Notes: generated from the sequence alone by a model not told the origin. A stretch of DNA of 52,986 nucleotides from Gammaproteobacteria bacterium (GCA_021773305.1 JAJFKH010000108.1:1-52986), one strand, 5' to 3'. Shown: positions 17,064 through 26,676, numbered from the stretch's first letter. Numbers and translations: made by a program.

Positions 17064-18106
17064 GGAACATTCGGTTCCCGCTGTACCAGCTTACTCAACA
17101 CATCCCAAATTAATTCCGGTCTCAAACCTGCGGCACATGGAGGTTGCTCAGTATATTTTGCTTTAAACTCATAATGGCAAGTTTTTTTAAAACAAGGAGA
17201 ACAAGATAAACCTGATGTAAGATGGGCTTGATTACGCCCATAAGCCCCGGTCATTTTGGGATCGGTTGCACCATAAATAGAAACCGTAGGTTTCGCCAAC
17301 GCTGCGGCCAAGTGCCCTAATCCTGTATCCACGGCAACAGTTCCCTGAGCATTAGAAATAATAGAAGCCAGTTCATCAATCCCTTTATAAGGCATCGCAT
17401 GGGCATGGGCAATGTCAGTTGTGATCCGCTTGGCTCGTTGATATTCATCATCATTGCCACTGTTTAAATAAACAGAGAAACCATTACCTGTTGCATATTG
17501 AGCCAATGTTCGCCAATGACTTTCAGGCCAATGTTTTGTCGTCCAGGTCGTACCATGAAGAAAAACCAAATAGTTTTTCTCAAATGGAGACTCGCCTAGA
17601 CGATCAAATGTCAACCCATAATCAATAGGTCCTTTGGGAAGGGAATAGCCTAGTGCTTGACTGAATAACTCGCGCACTCTTTCAACTGCATGCTTTTCCC
17701 AAGATACATCATGACGATGATGGTAGTGTATAAATGCAAGCTTGTCCCTTGCCGATCGCTGATTTAAGCCATGGCGCTGATTTCCACGGGCTACCCGTGC
17801 AAGCAATGCACTTTTTGTTAACCCTTGAGCATCAATAATGACGTCATATTTCTCTTGACGAAGTGCGTGATAAAAGCTTTGTAACTCTGCTTTCCTAAAG
17901 GATTTAAGTGGGTTTTTACACCAAGCACGAAGCTCCACAGGTATCACTCGATGAATATGCTTATGCCAAGCTGGGATCTCCTGAAATGACTTTTCAACCA
18001 CCCAATCAAATTGAGCTTCAGGGAAAGCGTTAGCAGCATCTGTCAAAGCAGGTAAGGTATGAATCACATCTCCCATAGAAGATGTTTTAACAATCAATAC
18101 TTTCAT
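17060..18106 (-). CDS. waaC: WaaC: ADP-heptose:LPS heptosyltransferase I
   Basis: A 348-residue GT9 heptosyltransferase. The N-terminus, MKVLIVKTSSMGDVIHTLPAL, holds the typical SSMGDVIH acceptor loop. The C-terminal ADP-heptose site is IISNAQGTVAVDTGLGHLAAAL, with the conserved DTGLGHLAAAL. The acceptor-side residues DAQGLTKSALLA are also present. It transfers the first L,D-heptose to Kdo2-lipid A on the cytosolic face. It needs ADP-heptose, which makes the missing HAGH motif in the nearby hldE notable. No waaF (heptosyltransferase II) is adjacent, unlike Pseudomonas. It follows the small zinc-finger gene by 9 bases. Confidence 0.92.
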   Translation of the reverse strand: MKVLIVKTSSMGDVIHTLPALTDAANAFPEAQFDWVVEKSFQEIPAWHKHIHRVIPVELRAWCKNPLKSFRKAELQSFYHALRQEKYDVIIDAQGLTKSALLARVARGNQRHGLNQRSARDKLAFIHYHHRHDVSWEKHAVERVRELFSQALGYSLPKGPIDYGLTFDRLGESPFEKNYLVFLHGTTWTTKHWPESHWRTLAQYATGNGFSVYLNSGNDDEYQRAKRITTDIAHAHAMPYKGIDELASIISNAQGTVAVDTGLGHLAAALAKPTVSIYGATDPKMTGAYGRNQAHLTSGLSCSPCFKKTCHYEFKAKYTEQPPCAAGLRPELIWDVLSKLVQREPNVP

Positions 18107-18115
18107 TATTATAAT

Positions 18116-18313
18116 TTACTCAAAATCTGTCAGAATGAACTCAGCCTCACAATAAGGACAAACAGCTTTTCCTGTTTTTTCAATAGGAAGAAACACTTTA
18201 GGATGAGCATCCCAAAGACGCATATCCTTGGTTGGACATGAGAGTGGTAGATCACCTCGGGTCACCTCGAAGGTACGCTTGGTACATGCTTGTTGAGTAT
18301 TTTCATCTGTCAT
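18116..18313 (-). CDS. Small zinc-finger (zf-CHCC) protein
   Basis: A 65-residue protein with the zf-CHCC layout: LSCPTKDMRLWDAHPKVFLP followed by a C-x2-C knuckle (VCPYCEAEFIL). The Cys-His-Cys-Cys set probably binds Zn, as in the NDUFS6-like family. Small proteins of this type are often found beside the waa/ilvE region of gammaproteobacteria; their function is unknown. The start at 18313 is supported by AGGA seven bases upstream. It overlaps the 3' end of glnE by 11 bp and is followed by waaC, so it belongs to the operon. Confidence 0.8.
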   Translation of the reverse strand: MTDENTQQACTKRTFEVTRGDLPLSCPTKDMRLWDAHPKVFLPIEKTGKAVCPYCEAEFILTDFE

Positions 18314-21236
18314 AGGATTGTTCCTGTACACTATTCCACATTTCTACTACTGCGCGGCAATGAAGAGCAAACCGGTCAGCCTCAACCAGTGTAGACTGTT
18401 CCTGCAAAGCTGCCAGATGGATCCCATCCTTGTAAGCCTTATAAGCACCTAACAAATCCAGCGCCTCTTTTTCAGAAATAATCCCTAAACGGCCCAATAA
18501 TGGAAAAATTTTACCCACTTCATAATTCGCAATCAACTCCGGATACTCTTCAGCCCAGAGCAAAGCCCAATATTGTACCATAAACTCAAGATCCGTAAGC
18601 CCACCAGGGCTGGATTTGATATCAAATTCTCCTGAAGGAACTGGTGAGGCGTTCTGCGACATCTTAGAACGCATATCAACTATTTGATTAATAAGGTTAT
18701 TTTTATCTCTCTGACAGCAAAGTACCTGCTCTCTAAGCTGGCTAAATTGTGTTTTTATTTCAAGGCAACCCCCAACAAAGCGCCCTTTGCTCAAAGCTTG
18801 ATGCTCCCAAATCCAAGCACGCTCCTTTTGATACTCGGCAAATGCTGAAAAACTACTCACTAAGAGGCCTGCTGATCCTGATGGACGCAGACGAATATCA
18901 AGTTCGTATAGGGTTCCAGATAATGTTCTGGTACTCAATAAATGGAGTATTTTTTGAGCAATCTTTAAATAAAATTGTTGATGCGAAATTGCACTGTTAC
19001 CCTGGGTCATAGCATCCATTTGCCCGTTATGGATAAAGACTAAATCTAAATCTGAAAGATAGCTCAAATCATAAGCACCAAAGCTTCCATAGGCAATGAC
19101 TGCAAATTGCATATTGCCACTGGGATTTTGCTCACTCACAGGATAGCCATGGGATGCGACCATACTTTTCCAAGCAAGTTTCATCACCTCAGCAACAATC
19201 ACTTCAGCAACTTGCGTTAATTGATAGCTCACCGCTTGCTCTTCTTGAGGTAACACTAGAGAAGCGTTTGCTATACGCAGTTGCAGTGAGTGTTTGAACT
19301 GCCGCAACGTTTCCATTTGATGTTCTAAATCATCTTCTGGTACCAAGAGCAATAATTGCCTTAGCTCCTGCTCCAATGCTGCTATCGTCGTAGGGCCTTG
19401 AACTCTTCTATCTAGTAATTCATCCAACAAAATAGGATAGCGACTGATTTCCTTTGCAAGCCAGCTGCTTTTACTACATAAAACAATAAGATAATCAATC
19501 ACATTAGGATTTTCAAGAAGCAATGCAAGATAAGCGCTTCGACGGCTAATAGCTTCCAAAATAGGAATCACACGATGCAAGTAAACACTGCCCTGAGGTT
19601 CTTTAGCCAACCGACCTATTAGCATGGGCATTAAGTCATCGAGGCGCTTTCTCGCTCGGGAACTCATTTTAGTTAAAATATAACGTTCTGAAAATTGGGT
19701 TAAACAAGCCATGAAATCCGTTCCATTCGATAACCCTTGACGAGTTAAAAATCGCTCGGCAACAGCATCATCTATTTTTTTAAACCATATATTTTGATAA
19801 GAAGTCATATTATCTTTATCTTCTGAAGATTCAATCACCTGTGTTGCGTGGGTCGGGACTTGACTCAAGTGAGCCAAGTAATCTTCCACATATTTCATAC
19901 TATCCCAAACTGCATTCTGAACCGCATCCCAGTTCAGCTCTCCCATAGAAAAACCTAACTTAATTTGCATCTCTTCATCTTTAGGTAATTCTTGGGTCTG
20001 TCGATCATCGAGCATTTGCAATCGATTCTCCAACACGCGTAAATATGCATAATGATTCCGTATGTTTTTTGCTACATCCCAAGATAAATAATTTTTTTTC
20101 TTAAGTCGCTCAATCGCGCAAAAAAAACTACTGGTCTGTAACCGAGTTTCTTTACCACCACGAACCAATTGTAATGACTGAATAATAAATTCCATTTCTC
20201 GGATCCCACCGGCACCACGCTTAATATTATGTTTTAATCGCTTTCGCCGCCGTTCATTCTCCATCATTTTCTTTAAATCACGTAACGCATCAATAATGCC
20301 ATAGTCCAAATAGCGCCGATATACGAAACGATTCAATAACGTTGTCACTTTTTCCTTGAACATCATGTCTTGAGAGATACATCGAGCTTTTAGCAAGGCA
20401 TAACGCTCCCAATCTCGCCCTTGCTCTTGGTAGTAGTTTTCAATAGCCGCATAACTATGTACGAGAGAACCCATTTCGCCAAAGGGACGTAACCGCATAT
20501 CCACACGAAAAACAAAGCCATCAGATGTCGTGTCATTGAGTAATTTTATTAAACGTTGAGCCAAACGAGTAAAAAAAACTTGGTGAGAAATAGCACGCGC
20601 CCCATTCTGCGTTTCACCTTGAGCCGGATAAATAAACAGCAAGTCGATATCCGATGAAAAATTTAAATCTTCACCCCCCAACTTTCCTAAGGCCACAATT
20701 AGCAATTGTTGCACCTGGCCCTGTTCATCCAATGGATAGCCAAATGTCTGATACATCCCTTGGGATAACTGAGCTAATCCACGAGTCAAACAAAAATCTG
20801 CCAAATAGGTTAAATCTTGAGAGGTTTCAGAAAATGAGGCGAGCTGAGATATGTCTCGCCAAGCAATACGTATCATTTGTTGATGACGAAAAAGCCGCAG
20901 CTGTTTCGCGAATATCGCTTCATCCTCTCCAGAAAAGCTATCAGAAATAGGGTGAGACACAAGTCGCTCAAATGATTCTTGAAAATCACCATCACGAAAA
21001 GTTTTTTCCAAACTTCCTGCATCTAATAAATCTAACAATAATTCAGGGTAACGAATACAAGTCGTGGCAGCATAATCACTGCATGCCCAAACTCGCGGGG
21101 CTGTTTCATTAAAAAATTCACAAGCAGCAAAAGAAAGCTGTTTCTCTTTTACTGCGTGTAAAAAATTTTCCTCATACTGAAGCACAGGAGAGTGCAATGA
21201 ATAGGGCAAATGTTGCACGCTTTGCAAAAATCTCAT
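18303..21236 (-). CDS. glnE: GlnE: glutamine synthetase adenylyltransferase/deadenylase
   Basis: A 977-residue protein, about the length of E. coli GlnE (~946). It carries two nucleotidyltransferase domains, each with a GSx(10)DxD-type pattern: GKLGGEDLNFSSDIDLLFIYP in the deadenylylase half and GSFGAYDLSYLSDLDLVFIH in the adenylylase half. It controls glutamine synthetase by AMP transfer in response to PII. ATG 21236 is the likely start, because the longer frame begins inside lexA. It lies 20 bases downstream of lexA. In P. aeruginosa glnE also heads the ilvE-waa core region, so linkage to the core genes is conserved. Confidence 0.92.
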   Translation of the reverse strand: MRFLQSVQHLPYSLHSPVLQYEENFLHAVKEKQLSFAACEFFNETAPRVWACSDYAATTCIRYPELLLDLLDAGSLEKTFRDGDFQESFERLVSHPISDSFSGEDEAIFAKQLRLFRHQQMIRIAWRDISQLASFSETSQDLTYLADFCLTRGLAQLSQGMYQTFGYPLDEQGQVQQLLIVALGKLGGEDLNFSSDIDLLFIYPAQGETQNGARAISHQVFFTRLAQRLIKLLNDTTSDGFVFRVDMRLRPFGEMGSLVHSYAAIENYYQEQGRDWERYALLKARCISQDMMFKEKVTTLLNRFVYRRYLDYGIIDALRDLKKMMENERRRKRLKHNIKRGAGGIREMEFIIQSLQLVRGGKETRLQTSSFFCAIERLKKKNYLSWDVAKNIRNHYAYLRVLENRLQMLDDRQTQELPKDEEMQIKLGFSMGELNWDAVQNAVWDSMKYVEDYLAHLSQVPTHATQVIESSEDKDNMTSYQNIWFKKIDDAVAERFLTRQGLSNGTDFMACLTQFSERYILTKMSSRARKRLDDLMPMLIGRLAKEPQGSVYLHRVIPILEAISRRSAYLALLLENPNVIDYLIVLCSKSSWLAKEISRYPILLDELLDRRVQGPTTIAALEQELRQLLLLVPEDDLEHQMETLRQFKHSLQLRIANASLVLPQEEQAVSYQLTQVAEVIVAEVMKLAWKSMVASHGYPVSEQNPSGNMQFAVIAYGSFGAYDLSYLSDLDLVFIHNGQMDAMTQGNSAISHQQFYLKIAQKILHLLSTRTLSGTLYELDIRLRPSGSAGLLVSSFSAFAEYQKERAWIWEHQALSKGRFVGGCLEIKTQFSQLREQVLCCQRDKNNLINQIVDMRSKMSQNASPVPSGEFDIKSSPGGLTDLEFMVQYWALLWAEEYPELIANYEVGKIFPLLGRLGIISEKEALDLLGAYKAYKDGIHLAALQEQSTLVEADRFALHCRAVVEMWNSVQEQSYDR

Positions 21237-21255
21237 GAAACTATTCCAAGAAACC

Positions 21256-21969
21256 CTATTGATGAATCCGCAACAAACCAATAAAAATACCTTGGATCAG
21301 CACTCGGTGCGCTTCGTAGACCATCGGTAAATAATCAGCATTGGCTGGAATCAACGTCACAGTCCCGTCTTCATTGCGATGGAATCGCTTTAAAGTTGCG
21401 CATTCGTTATCAATGAGAGCCACAACAATTTCACCATTATTAGCTTGATTCCGCGCGTCGCAAATCACCAAATCACCATCATAGATCCCTTCTTCTACCA
21501 TAGAATTCCCACAAACTCGAAGCGCATAGCGATTAGGGCCGGTAATCGCTCCTAGATCTACCGTTTCCTGCTCAGGTATCGCTTCAATAGGACAACCTGC
21601 GGCAATATTCCCTTGTAGAGGAATTTCTCCAGCCCCCTGAAAAACCACATCATTCAATATGATGTTCCGTTTGCGATTGGGTACTAAGGTGATTAAATTC
21701 GCAGTATCAAGAGCCTTAACATATCGATGCACAACCCCCTTAGACGTAATGCCTAGCTGGTGAGCAATTTCTAAGGTCGTCGGCGCATAGCCGTGTTCAT
21801 CAATATATTTCTTAACAATTTCGTAGGTTTCCTTTTGCCGCTTGGTCAACATTTTATCGGAAGCTACGTCCCTTTGCCGACCCGGCCCTGAGCTAGCAGA
21901 TGTATAACTGCTTTCATCTGCATATTTTTTAGTAATGTTGCAAATTTTTTTATGGCCTTCATCTTTCAT
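21256..21969 (-). CDS. lexA: LexA-like SOS repressor with N-terminal extension
   Basis: A 237-residue LexA. The winged-helix DNA-binding domain begins at MLTKRQKETYEIVKKYIDEH (40-59). The S24 self-cleavage half has the scissile Ala-Gly at 124-125 (NIAAGCP), catalytic Ser156 (CGNSM) and Lys194 (ATLKRF). Normal LexA starts near Met40; this protein has 39 extra polar residues ahead of it (SSYTSASSGPGRQRD). ATG 21969 has a strong AAGGGGA site six bases away, whereas Met40 has none, so the extension is probably real. It is the first gene of the long lexA-glnE-waa operon, under the promoter at 22005-22033. Confidence 0.9.
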   Translation of the reverse strand: MKDEGHKKICNITKKYADESSYTSASSGPGRQRDVASDKMLTKRQKETYEIVKKYIDEHGYAPTTLEIAHQLGITSKGVVHRYVKALDTANLITLVPNRKRNIILNDVVFQGAGEIPLQGNIAAGCPIEAIPEQETVDLGAITGPNRYALRVCGNSMVEEGIYDGDLVICDARNQANNGEIVVALIDNECATLKRFHRNEDGTVTLIPANADYLPMVYEAHRVLIQGIFIGLLRIHQ

Positions 21970-22004
21970 ACTGTTCCCCTTATTTTTTGATTTTGATAGA
22001 ATTC

Positions 22005-22033
22005 AGTATAGAGAACGATATGAGTACTTTCAA
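22005..22033 (-). promoter_or_regulatory. Sigma-70-like promoter of the lexA operon
   Basis: On the minus strand: -35 TTGAAA (22028-22033), a 17-base spacer and -10 TATACT (22005-22010), close to consensus. It lies 35 bases upstream of the lexA start codon. I see no CTGT-N8-ACAG SOS box nor a GAAC-N4-GTTC box overlapping it, so autoregulation is not evident. Confidence 0.65.
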
Positions 22034-22116
22034 GAAAAAGATCTAAAAAGATTAACTTCCACAGTTTCCCAGGAAGACTCTAGGTACACAAATCACAAAA
22101 TATTTTTGGTTAATTA

Positions 22117-23106
22117 TTAGCTTGTGAACAGTGACTCTAAGTCATTTACCTTTAAGCCTGTAGCACGTGCCACCTGTTCTTTCGAAAAACCATCATTCAA
22201 CATATTTTTTGCGATAGCATATTGCTGCTCTTCACGACCTCGACGGATCCCTTTCTCCATACCTTGTTGTATACCTTGCTGCATACCTTGCTGCATACCC
22301 TGCTGCATACCATCTTGGCGCAAACGTTCTGCTCCTGTCATAATAACCTCACTCTCTTTAGTATCTAATTGATTACAAAACCTTCGCAAAAAACCATCCG
22401 GATCGACAATTTTTGCAGCATGTAACAAATAATCAACGCATAACTGTAAACGCCCAATACCTGTTTCCGGTTCGGTCATCTCAAGAGCATCTCTCAGCAC
22501 AGGCATATACCCATGGATCTGCCTCTCAAGCTCACGATCATAAACATGTTTCATGTAATATTGCATTATATTAGCCCAACTCCCTCCCCGCAAGGATTCG
22601 TCAGAAATATCGTGTAAATCAATGAGAGTAAATGGCTCTAGTTTGCCCAATACCTTATTAATAACGATAGCATCGGCGTTCAGTAAATCTGTCAAGCAGC
22701 AAGACTTTTTATATTTATGTTTCCCATTATAAAATACCAAAGGACATACAAGGGGATAAGGCTTTTTTGAATTGACACTAAATCGATCCATGATTTCGCT
22801 GAGGTATTGCCAGATCCGTAACGGCATATTGGTCCTGGCTGTAGACTGATGTTCCACTAAGAAATAAACACGCTCACCACAGCCATTCTCAAATGAGCAT
22901 AATGAATCACTCTCTACTCGTTTAAAATTATGTTTGATGAATGTTGTCTCGTGACGCTCTAGTGTGTCAAATAACAACTCACCACAACCAATATGCTGTT
23001 TTGCAAAATCCACAATCACATCATCAAACTGCATCATTTTGTGAAAAAAATGATCATGTGGTGTACGTACCATTCTTTCATCGGTTTTACTGATGTCCTT
23101 TTTCAT
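22117..23106 (-). CDS. Rpn-family recombination-promoting nuclease/putative transposase
   Basis: A 329-residue protein of the Rpn/transposase_31 (PD-(D/E)XK) family. It begins TPHDHFFHKMMQ near residue 15, contains the family core YFLVEHQSTARTNMPLRIWQYL at about 83-104 (the E-x-Q motif), and VCPLVFYNGKHKY at about 124-136. Such proteins are DNA endonucleases that raise RecA-independent recombination and are spread by transfer. Residues about 266-288 are a Gln-Gly-Met repeat from 12-bp tandem repeats (22258-22312). The C-terminus (SKEQVARATGLKVNDLESL) is the usual helix-turn tail. An AAGGAG site precedes the ATG. It is transcribed toward the lexA promoter. Confidence 0.85.
   Translation of the reverse strand: MKKDISKTDERMVRTPHDHFFHKMMQFDDVIVDFAKQHIGCGELLFDTLERHETTFIKHNFKRVESDSLCSFENGCGERVYFLVEHQSTARTNMPLRIWQYLSEIMDRFSVNSKKPYPLVCPLVFYNGKHKYKKSCCLTDLLNADAIVINKVLGKLEPFTLIDLHDISDESLRGGSWANIMQYYMKHVYDRELERQIHGYMPVLRDALEMTEPETGIGRLQLCVDYLLHAAKIVDPDGFLRRFCNQLDTKESEVIMTGAERLRQDGMQQGMQQGMQQGIQQGMEKGIRRGREEQQYAIAKNMLNDGFSKEQVARATGLKVNDLESLFTS
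22258..22312. repeat. 12-bp tandem repeats in the Rpn gene
   Basis: About 4.5 imperfect units of a 12-bp motif (on + CTGCATACCTTG type) encode Met-Gln-Gln-Gly repeats. Since 12 is a multiple of three, copy changes alter protein length without changing frame. This kind of GMQQG repeat is common in the Rpn family. Confidence 0.85.
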
Positions 23107-23241
23107 TTTCTGAAACTCCTTTTTATTTATTATTGCATGATTTTTATATTTGTAAATGATTTATTTTCTTCGGAAAAATTAAATACGCGTGCCAGGCAAA
23201 GACACTATTCTTAGAAAACGATTCCTAGAATGAAAATGAGA

Positions 23242-23490
23242 CTAATCTTTCGGAGCTGCCGCAGAAGGATTTTTACGTTCTTCAATTTGTCGATTAAATT
23301 TGTTCACAGCAGCAGTAATGCCCTGTCGATGCTGTTCACTGATGGAATTCCAATAGGCCTCTCTCTCCGTAGGCGTCATAGCCATCCACTCCTGCCGCTG
23401 GGCCATTTGACTCTCTCCAGGGGTTTGCTGCCCATCCCGGGCAAAAGCGATGCTCACTGTACATAATACCAACAATACTATTTTCTTCAC
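23242..23490 (-). CDS. Small secreted (periplasmic) protein
   Basis: An 82-residue protein from GTG 23490, which has a GGGAGAG site directly upstream; a longer frame continues upstream without a site. Residues 1-18 (VKKIVLLVLCTVSIAFA) form a signal peptide with cleavage after AFA. The mature part is hydrophilic and helical (WMAMTPTEREAYWNSI), resembling small periplasmic or DUF3106-like proteins with a PTEREAYWN motif. No catalytic residues are visible. It is transcribed divergently from the Kdo hydroxylase gene. Confidence 0.65.
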   Translation of the reverse strand: MKKIVLLVLCTVSIAFARDGQQTPGESQMAQRQEWMAMTPTEREAYWNSISEQHRQGITAAVNKFNRQIEERKNPSAAAPKD

Positions 23491-23576
23491 ACTCTCTCCC
23501 CACAATTTTATCTCATACCAAATTCTACCGTAATTTGTTATGCTTGTGTATGGTTGAATAACAACATTAGGCGGTG

Positions 23577-24458
23577 ATGGATAATTTATTAACACTGGGT
23601 GGGGATGACTGGCAAACGGAATTCGATGCATCTTTACAGCAGCAAGCTGTAGATGCTTTAGAGAATGGTCAAGTCATCTATTTTCCAAAACTTTGCTTTG
23701 AGCTAAGCGACTTAGAACGCCATTTAAGCGCACCACGGTATGTGGATCCCAAACGAAAAAACATACATTGGGATCCTATCAAAAATAAACTGGGAGGCAC
23801 TTTATGCTCTTGGGAAGATAGACAATATCTTGAACAGTTATTTAAGCGATATACAAGCCAAACAGAACGCTTAATTTGTCACTTGCTCCCCTCCTATGAA
23901 CCTCATCTCACCCTAGGCAGAACAAGCCTCCGCCCGGTTGAAGCTAAAGGCCGACGCAGCTCTGCTAAAAAAGATGATACACGCTTACACGTAGATGCTT
24001 TCCCCGCAACTCCTATGGCAAAAAAGCGGATCCTTCGAGTATTCAGTAATACCAACCACGAAGGTCAGCCTCGGGTATGGCACATTGGAGAACCCTTTCA
24101 GCAAGTAGCCGAACAATTTTTTCCCAAAACAAGGGCACCTTTCCTCGGCAGCCAATTCTTACTCAACACACTTAATATTACAAAATCTCCACGGAGTGTC
24201 TATGATCATTACATGTTACAAATTCACGATAAAATGAAATTAAATCGGCAATATCAACAGACCTGTGAAAAAATGCAAGTTAAATTTCCTCCAGGAAGTA
24301 CTTGGATTGTCTACACAGATGCCGTGTCCCATGCGGTATTATCCGGGCAACATTTAATGGAACAAACTTTTTATTTACCCTTCAATAAAATGCAGCACAT
24401 TGACTTAGCACCGCAGTCTATATTACAAAAATTAGCTAAACGAGAGCTTTTACTCTGA
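23577..24458 (+). CDS. kdoO: Kdo hydroxylase (KdoO family, Fe(II)/2-oxoglutarate type)
   Basis: A 293-residue protein matching the Kdo 3-hydroxylase family (DUF2843). It starts with a short N-terminal region followed by VIYFPKLCFELSDLERHL. The Fe-binding motif HxD occurs in RLHVDAFP (about 138-140), and a distal His occurs in TDAVSHAVLSGQH near 258. The conserved block GRTSLRPVEAKGR (about 114-126) is also present. It converts the outer Kdo of lipid A-Kdo2 to Ko using O2 and 2-oxoglutarate, which makes the Kdo linkage acid-stable. ATG 23577 is used; a GTG lies one codon before. It fits the LPS theme of the window. Confidence 0.85.
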   Translation: MDNLLTLGGDDWQTEFDASLQQQAVDALENGQVIYFPKLCFELSDLERHLSAPRYVDPKRKNIHWDPIKNKLGGTLCSWEDRQYLEQLFKRYTSQTERLICHLLPSYEPHLTLGRTSLRPVEAKGRRSSAKKDDTRLHVDAFPATPMAKKRILRVFSNTNHEGQPRVWHIGEPFQQVAEQFFPKTRAPFLGSQFLLNTLNITKSPRSVYDHYMLQIHDKMKLNRQYQQTCEKMQVKFPPGSTWIVYTDAVSHAVLSGQHLMEQTFYLPFNKMQHIDLAPQSILQKLAKRELLL

Positions 24459-25235
24459 AGGGATCCCGCCAATTCCAGGAAGTTTTAATTGAACAGGATC
24501 CCAGCCTAGACCGAAACTTAACCCAAGTAGATTCACTTCAAAACCTTCTTTTTTAGCAATGGTAACGCCAAACAATCCTCCTAACGAAAATTGTAATCCC
24601 GTTTGGCTCGGTGCTTTCACAATAAATTGGTTCCAACCATAAAAATCTTTGCCAATGGCTGTGGTCGGCAATTCCATGGCCAGTTCGGGTATAGAACGTA
24701 CTAAATGAGCCACGAATGTATTGCTATTAGGGCCTGGCCAAGTATGGTACTGACGCTTGAAGGGATAATCATTGATAATACGTTGAATAGTCTTAATCGC
24801 GGTTGCCGCTTTCTCACCTCGTAGATCTAGCATAATCCATGGCTCGTTGTTATACCATTTCCTATCTGGCAAATCAGAATGAATATACAGTGGTATTTGT
24901 CCTCGATAATGCCGCCAGCCAATCACTTCATAGACCGTATACTGTTTCGCATCTTTTTCCTTGGTCGCAATCCAAGAATGGATAGCAAACATACCCCGCC
25001 AATTATAGGCTCTTGCTCCATAAATTTGTACAATGGCTTCCGGTGCTTCAGCAGGCTTTGGGGCAATTTCTGCACTGGCTCGACTGGCATCACTCCAGTG
25101 GGAATCTAAGTCCAATTTCCCGGTAATCAACAGGTAAAAAGGCCCCAACAACAACAGTAAGAATAAAATAGAGATCCATAGTAACATAGCGGAATACGTG
25201 GTGTTTTTCTGTCCGGAAAAATTGTCTTTGCTCAT
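24450..25235 (-). CDS. DUF3750-domain membrane-anchored protein
   Basis: A 261-residue protein with one N-terminal membrane helix (about 16-38) and a periplasmic domain of the DUF3750 family. It has AIVQIYGARAYNWRGMFAIHSWIA at about 67-90, then VIGWRHY and PGPNSNTFVAHLVRSIPEL at about 167-185. This resembles NlpC/P60-like fold relatives with a possible active-site His (IHSW, HLVR) and Asn/Ser in GPNSNTF, but I cannot identify a catalytic Cys. Function is unknown. Its 3' end overlaps the convergent Kdo hydroxylase gene by 9 bp. Confidence 0.78.
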   Translation of the reverse strand: MSKDNFSGQKNTTYSAMLLWISILFLLLLLGPFYLLITGKLDLDSHWSDASRASAEIAPKPAEAPEAIVQIYGARAYNWRGMFAIHSWIATKEKDAKQYTVYEVIGWRHYRGQIPLYIHSDLPDRKWYNNEPWIMLDLRGEKAATAIKTIQRIINDYPFKRQYHTWPGPNSNTFVAHLVRSIPELAMELPTTAIGKDFYGWNQFIVKAPSQTGLQFSLGGLFGVTIAKKEGFEVNLLGLSFGLGWDPVQLKLPGIGGIPSE

Positions 25236-25284
25236 AGTACTATGCTAGTCTTAACCTCACATAAACTCAAGCTAAGGCCACATC

Positions 25285-26676
25285 ATGACGAATACTACAC
25301 GAACAGAAACAGACAGCATGGGACCCATTGAAGTCTCTGAAAACCGTTACTGGGGTGCTCAAACTCAGCGCTCTTTGCATTACTTTGATATTGGCCATGA
25401 CAAAATGCCCATTGAACTTGTTAAAGCGTTTGGGATCTTAAAAAAAGCAGCTGCGATGACAAACCGAGATTTAGGAAAACTGAGCGATGACATTGCTCAA
25501 CTCATCACTCAAGCCGCTGATGAAGTCATTTCCGGTGAGCTGCAAGATCACTTCCCGTTACACATTTGGCAAACAGGAAGCGGCACCCAAACTAATATGA
25601 ATACCAACGAAGTCATTTCCAATCGCGCCATAGAATTAGCCGGTGGCATCAAAGGTAGTAAAGAACCTGTCCATCCTAACGATCATGTTAATATGTCACA
25701 ATCCTCTAATGATACTTTCCCCACAGCCATGTATATCGCTGCGGCTCAAGCTATCCACGAACAATTATTGCCTGCCATCGGCACGTTAAAAGAAGCATTA
25801 GCAAGTAAAGTAAAAACATTTAATGATATTGTAAAAATTGGTCGTACTCATTTACAAGATGCTGTGCCACTTACCTTAGGACAAGAGTTTTCAGGATATG
25901 TCGCACAGTTAGAAATTTCTTTGGCTGCTATCCAATACAGCCTAAAAGATTTATACGATCTAGCTATTGGCGGCACTGCCGTGGGCACCGGGCTCAATAC
26001 CCATCCAGAATTTGCTGATCGCGCAGCCAAACATATTGTCGAACTCACAGGCCTCCCCTTTACGTCTGCTGAAAATAAATTCGCATCCCTAGCCGCTCAT
26101 GATGCCTTGGTTTTATCCAGTGGGACGTTACGGACTCTCGCTACCGCGCTGATGAAAATTGCCAATGACATCCGTTGGTTAGGCTCTGGGCCTCGTTGTG
26201 GTATTGGAGAATTAATTTTACCTGCGAACGAACCAGGTTCTTCCATTATGCCAGGAAAAGTCAATCCGACACAGTGTGAAGCACTAACCATGGTTTGCGT
26301 CCAAGTCATCGGCAACGATACCGCTATTGCTTTTGCAGGCTCTCAAGGTAATTTTGAATTGAATGTTTATAAACCTATGATGATTCATAATTTTATTCAT
26401 TCAATTAATATTATCAGCGATGCTTGCCACAGCTTCACTGAATTCTGTGTAGCAGGCATTGAGGTCAACCACGATCGTGTAAAACATTTTTTGAATAACT
26501 CACTCATGTTAGTAACAGCATTAAACCCAGTCATTGGATATGACAAAGCATCACAAATTGCAAAGAAAGCCCACCAAGATAACAGTACTTTGAAAGAAGC
26601 TTGCGTAGCTCTAGGTTTTCTGAGTGCCGAAGAATTTGAACGCAGTGTAAAACCTGAAAAAATGACATCGCCTTAA
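25285..26676 (+). CDS. fumC: FumC: class II fumarate hydratase
   Basis: A 463-residue fumarase, the usual length. It has [13 protein letters not shown] (about 97-109), [20 protein letters not shown] (about 184-203; catalytic His) and the family signature [17 protein letters not shown] (318-334; catalytic Ser). It catalyses the reversible hydration of fumarate to L-malate in the TCA cycle. It is iron-independent, unlike class I enzymes, and so tolerant of oxidative stress. Downstream, the transporter-acyltransferase gene follows after 25 bases and may be cotranscribed. Confidence 0.95.
   Translation: MTNTTRTETDSMGPIEVSENRYWGAQTQRSLHYFDIGHDKMPIELVKAFGILKKAAAMTNRDLGKLSDDIAQLITQAADEVISGELQDHFPLHIWQTGSGTQTNMNTNEVISNRAIELAGGIKGSKEPVHPNDHVNMSQSSNDTFPTAMYIAAAQAIHEQLLPAIGTLKEALASKVKTFNDIVKIGRTHLQDAVPLTLGQEFSGYVAQLEISLAAIQYSLKDLYDLAIGGTAVGTGLNTHPEFADRAAKHIVELTGLPFTSAENKFASLAAHDALVLSSGTLRTLATALMKIANDIRWLGSGPRCGIGELILPANEPGSSIMPGKVNPTQCEALTMVCVQVIGNDTAIAFAGSQGNFELNVYKPMMIHNFIHSINIISDACHSFTEFCVAGIEVNHDRVKHFLNNSLMLVTALNPVIGYDKASQIAKKAHQDNSTLKEACVALGFLSAEEFERSVKPEKMTSP

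Noticed and set aside
21970-22116. SOS box upstream of lexA
   Set aside because: No CTGT-N8-ACAG or GAAC-N4-GTTC pattern was found; only a partial GAAC-N7-GTAC at 22013-22027.
22258-22312. Tandem repeats as a CRISPR array
   Set aside because: Units of 12 bp without spacers inside a coding gene; no cas genes nearby.
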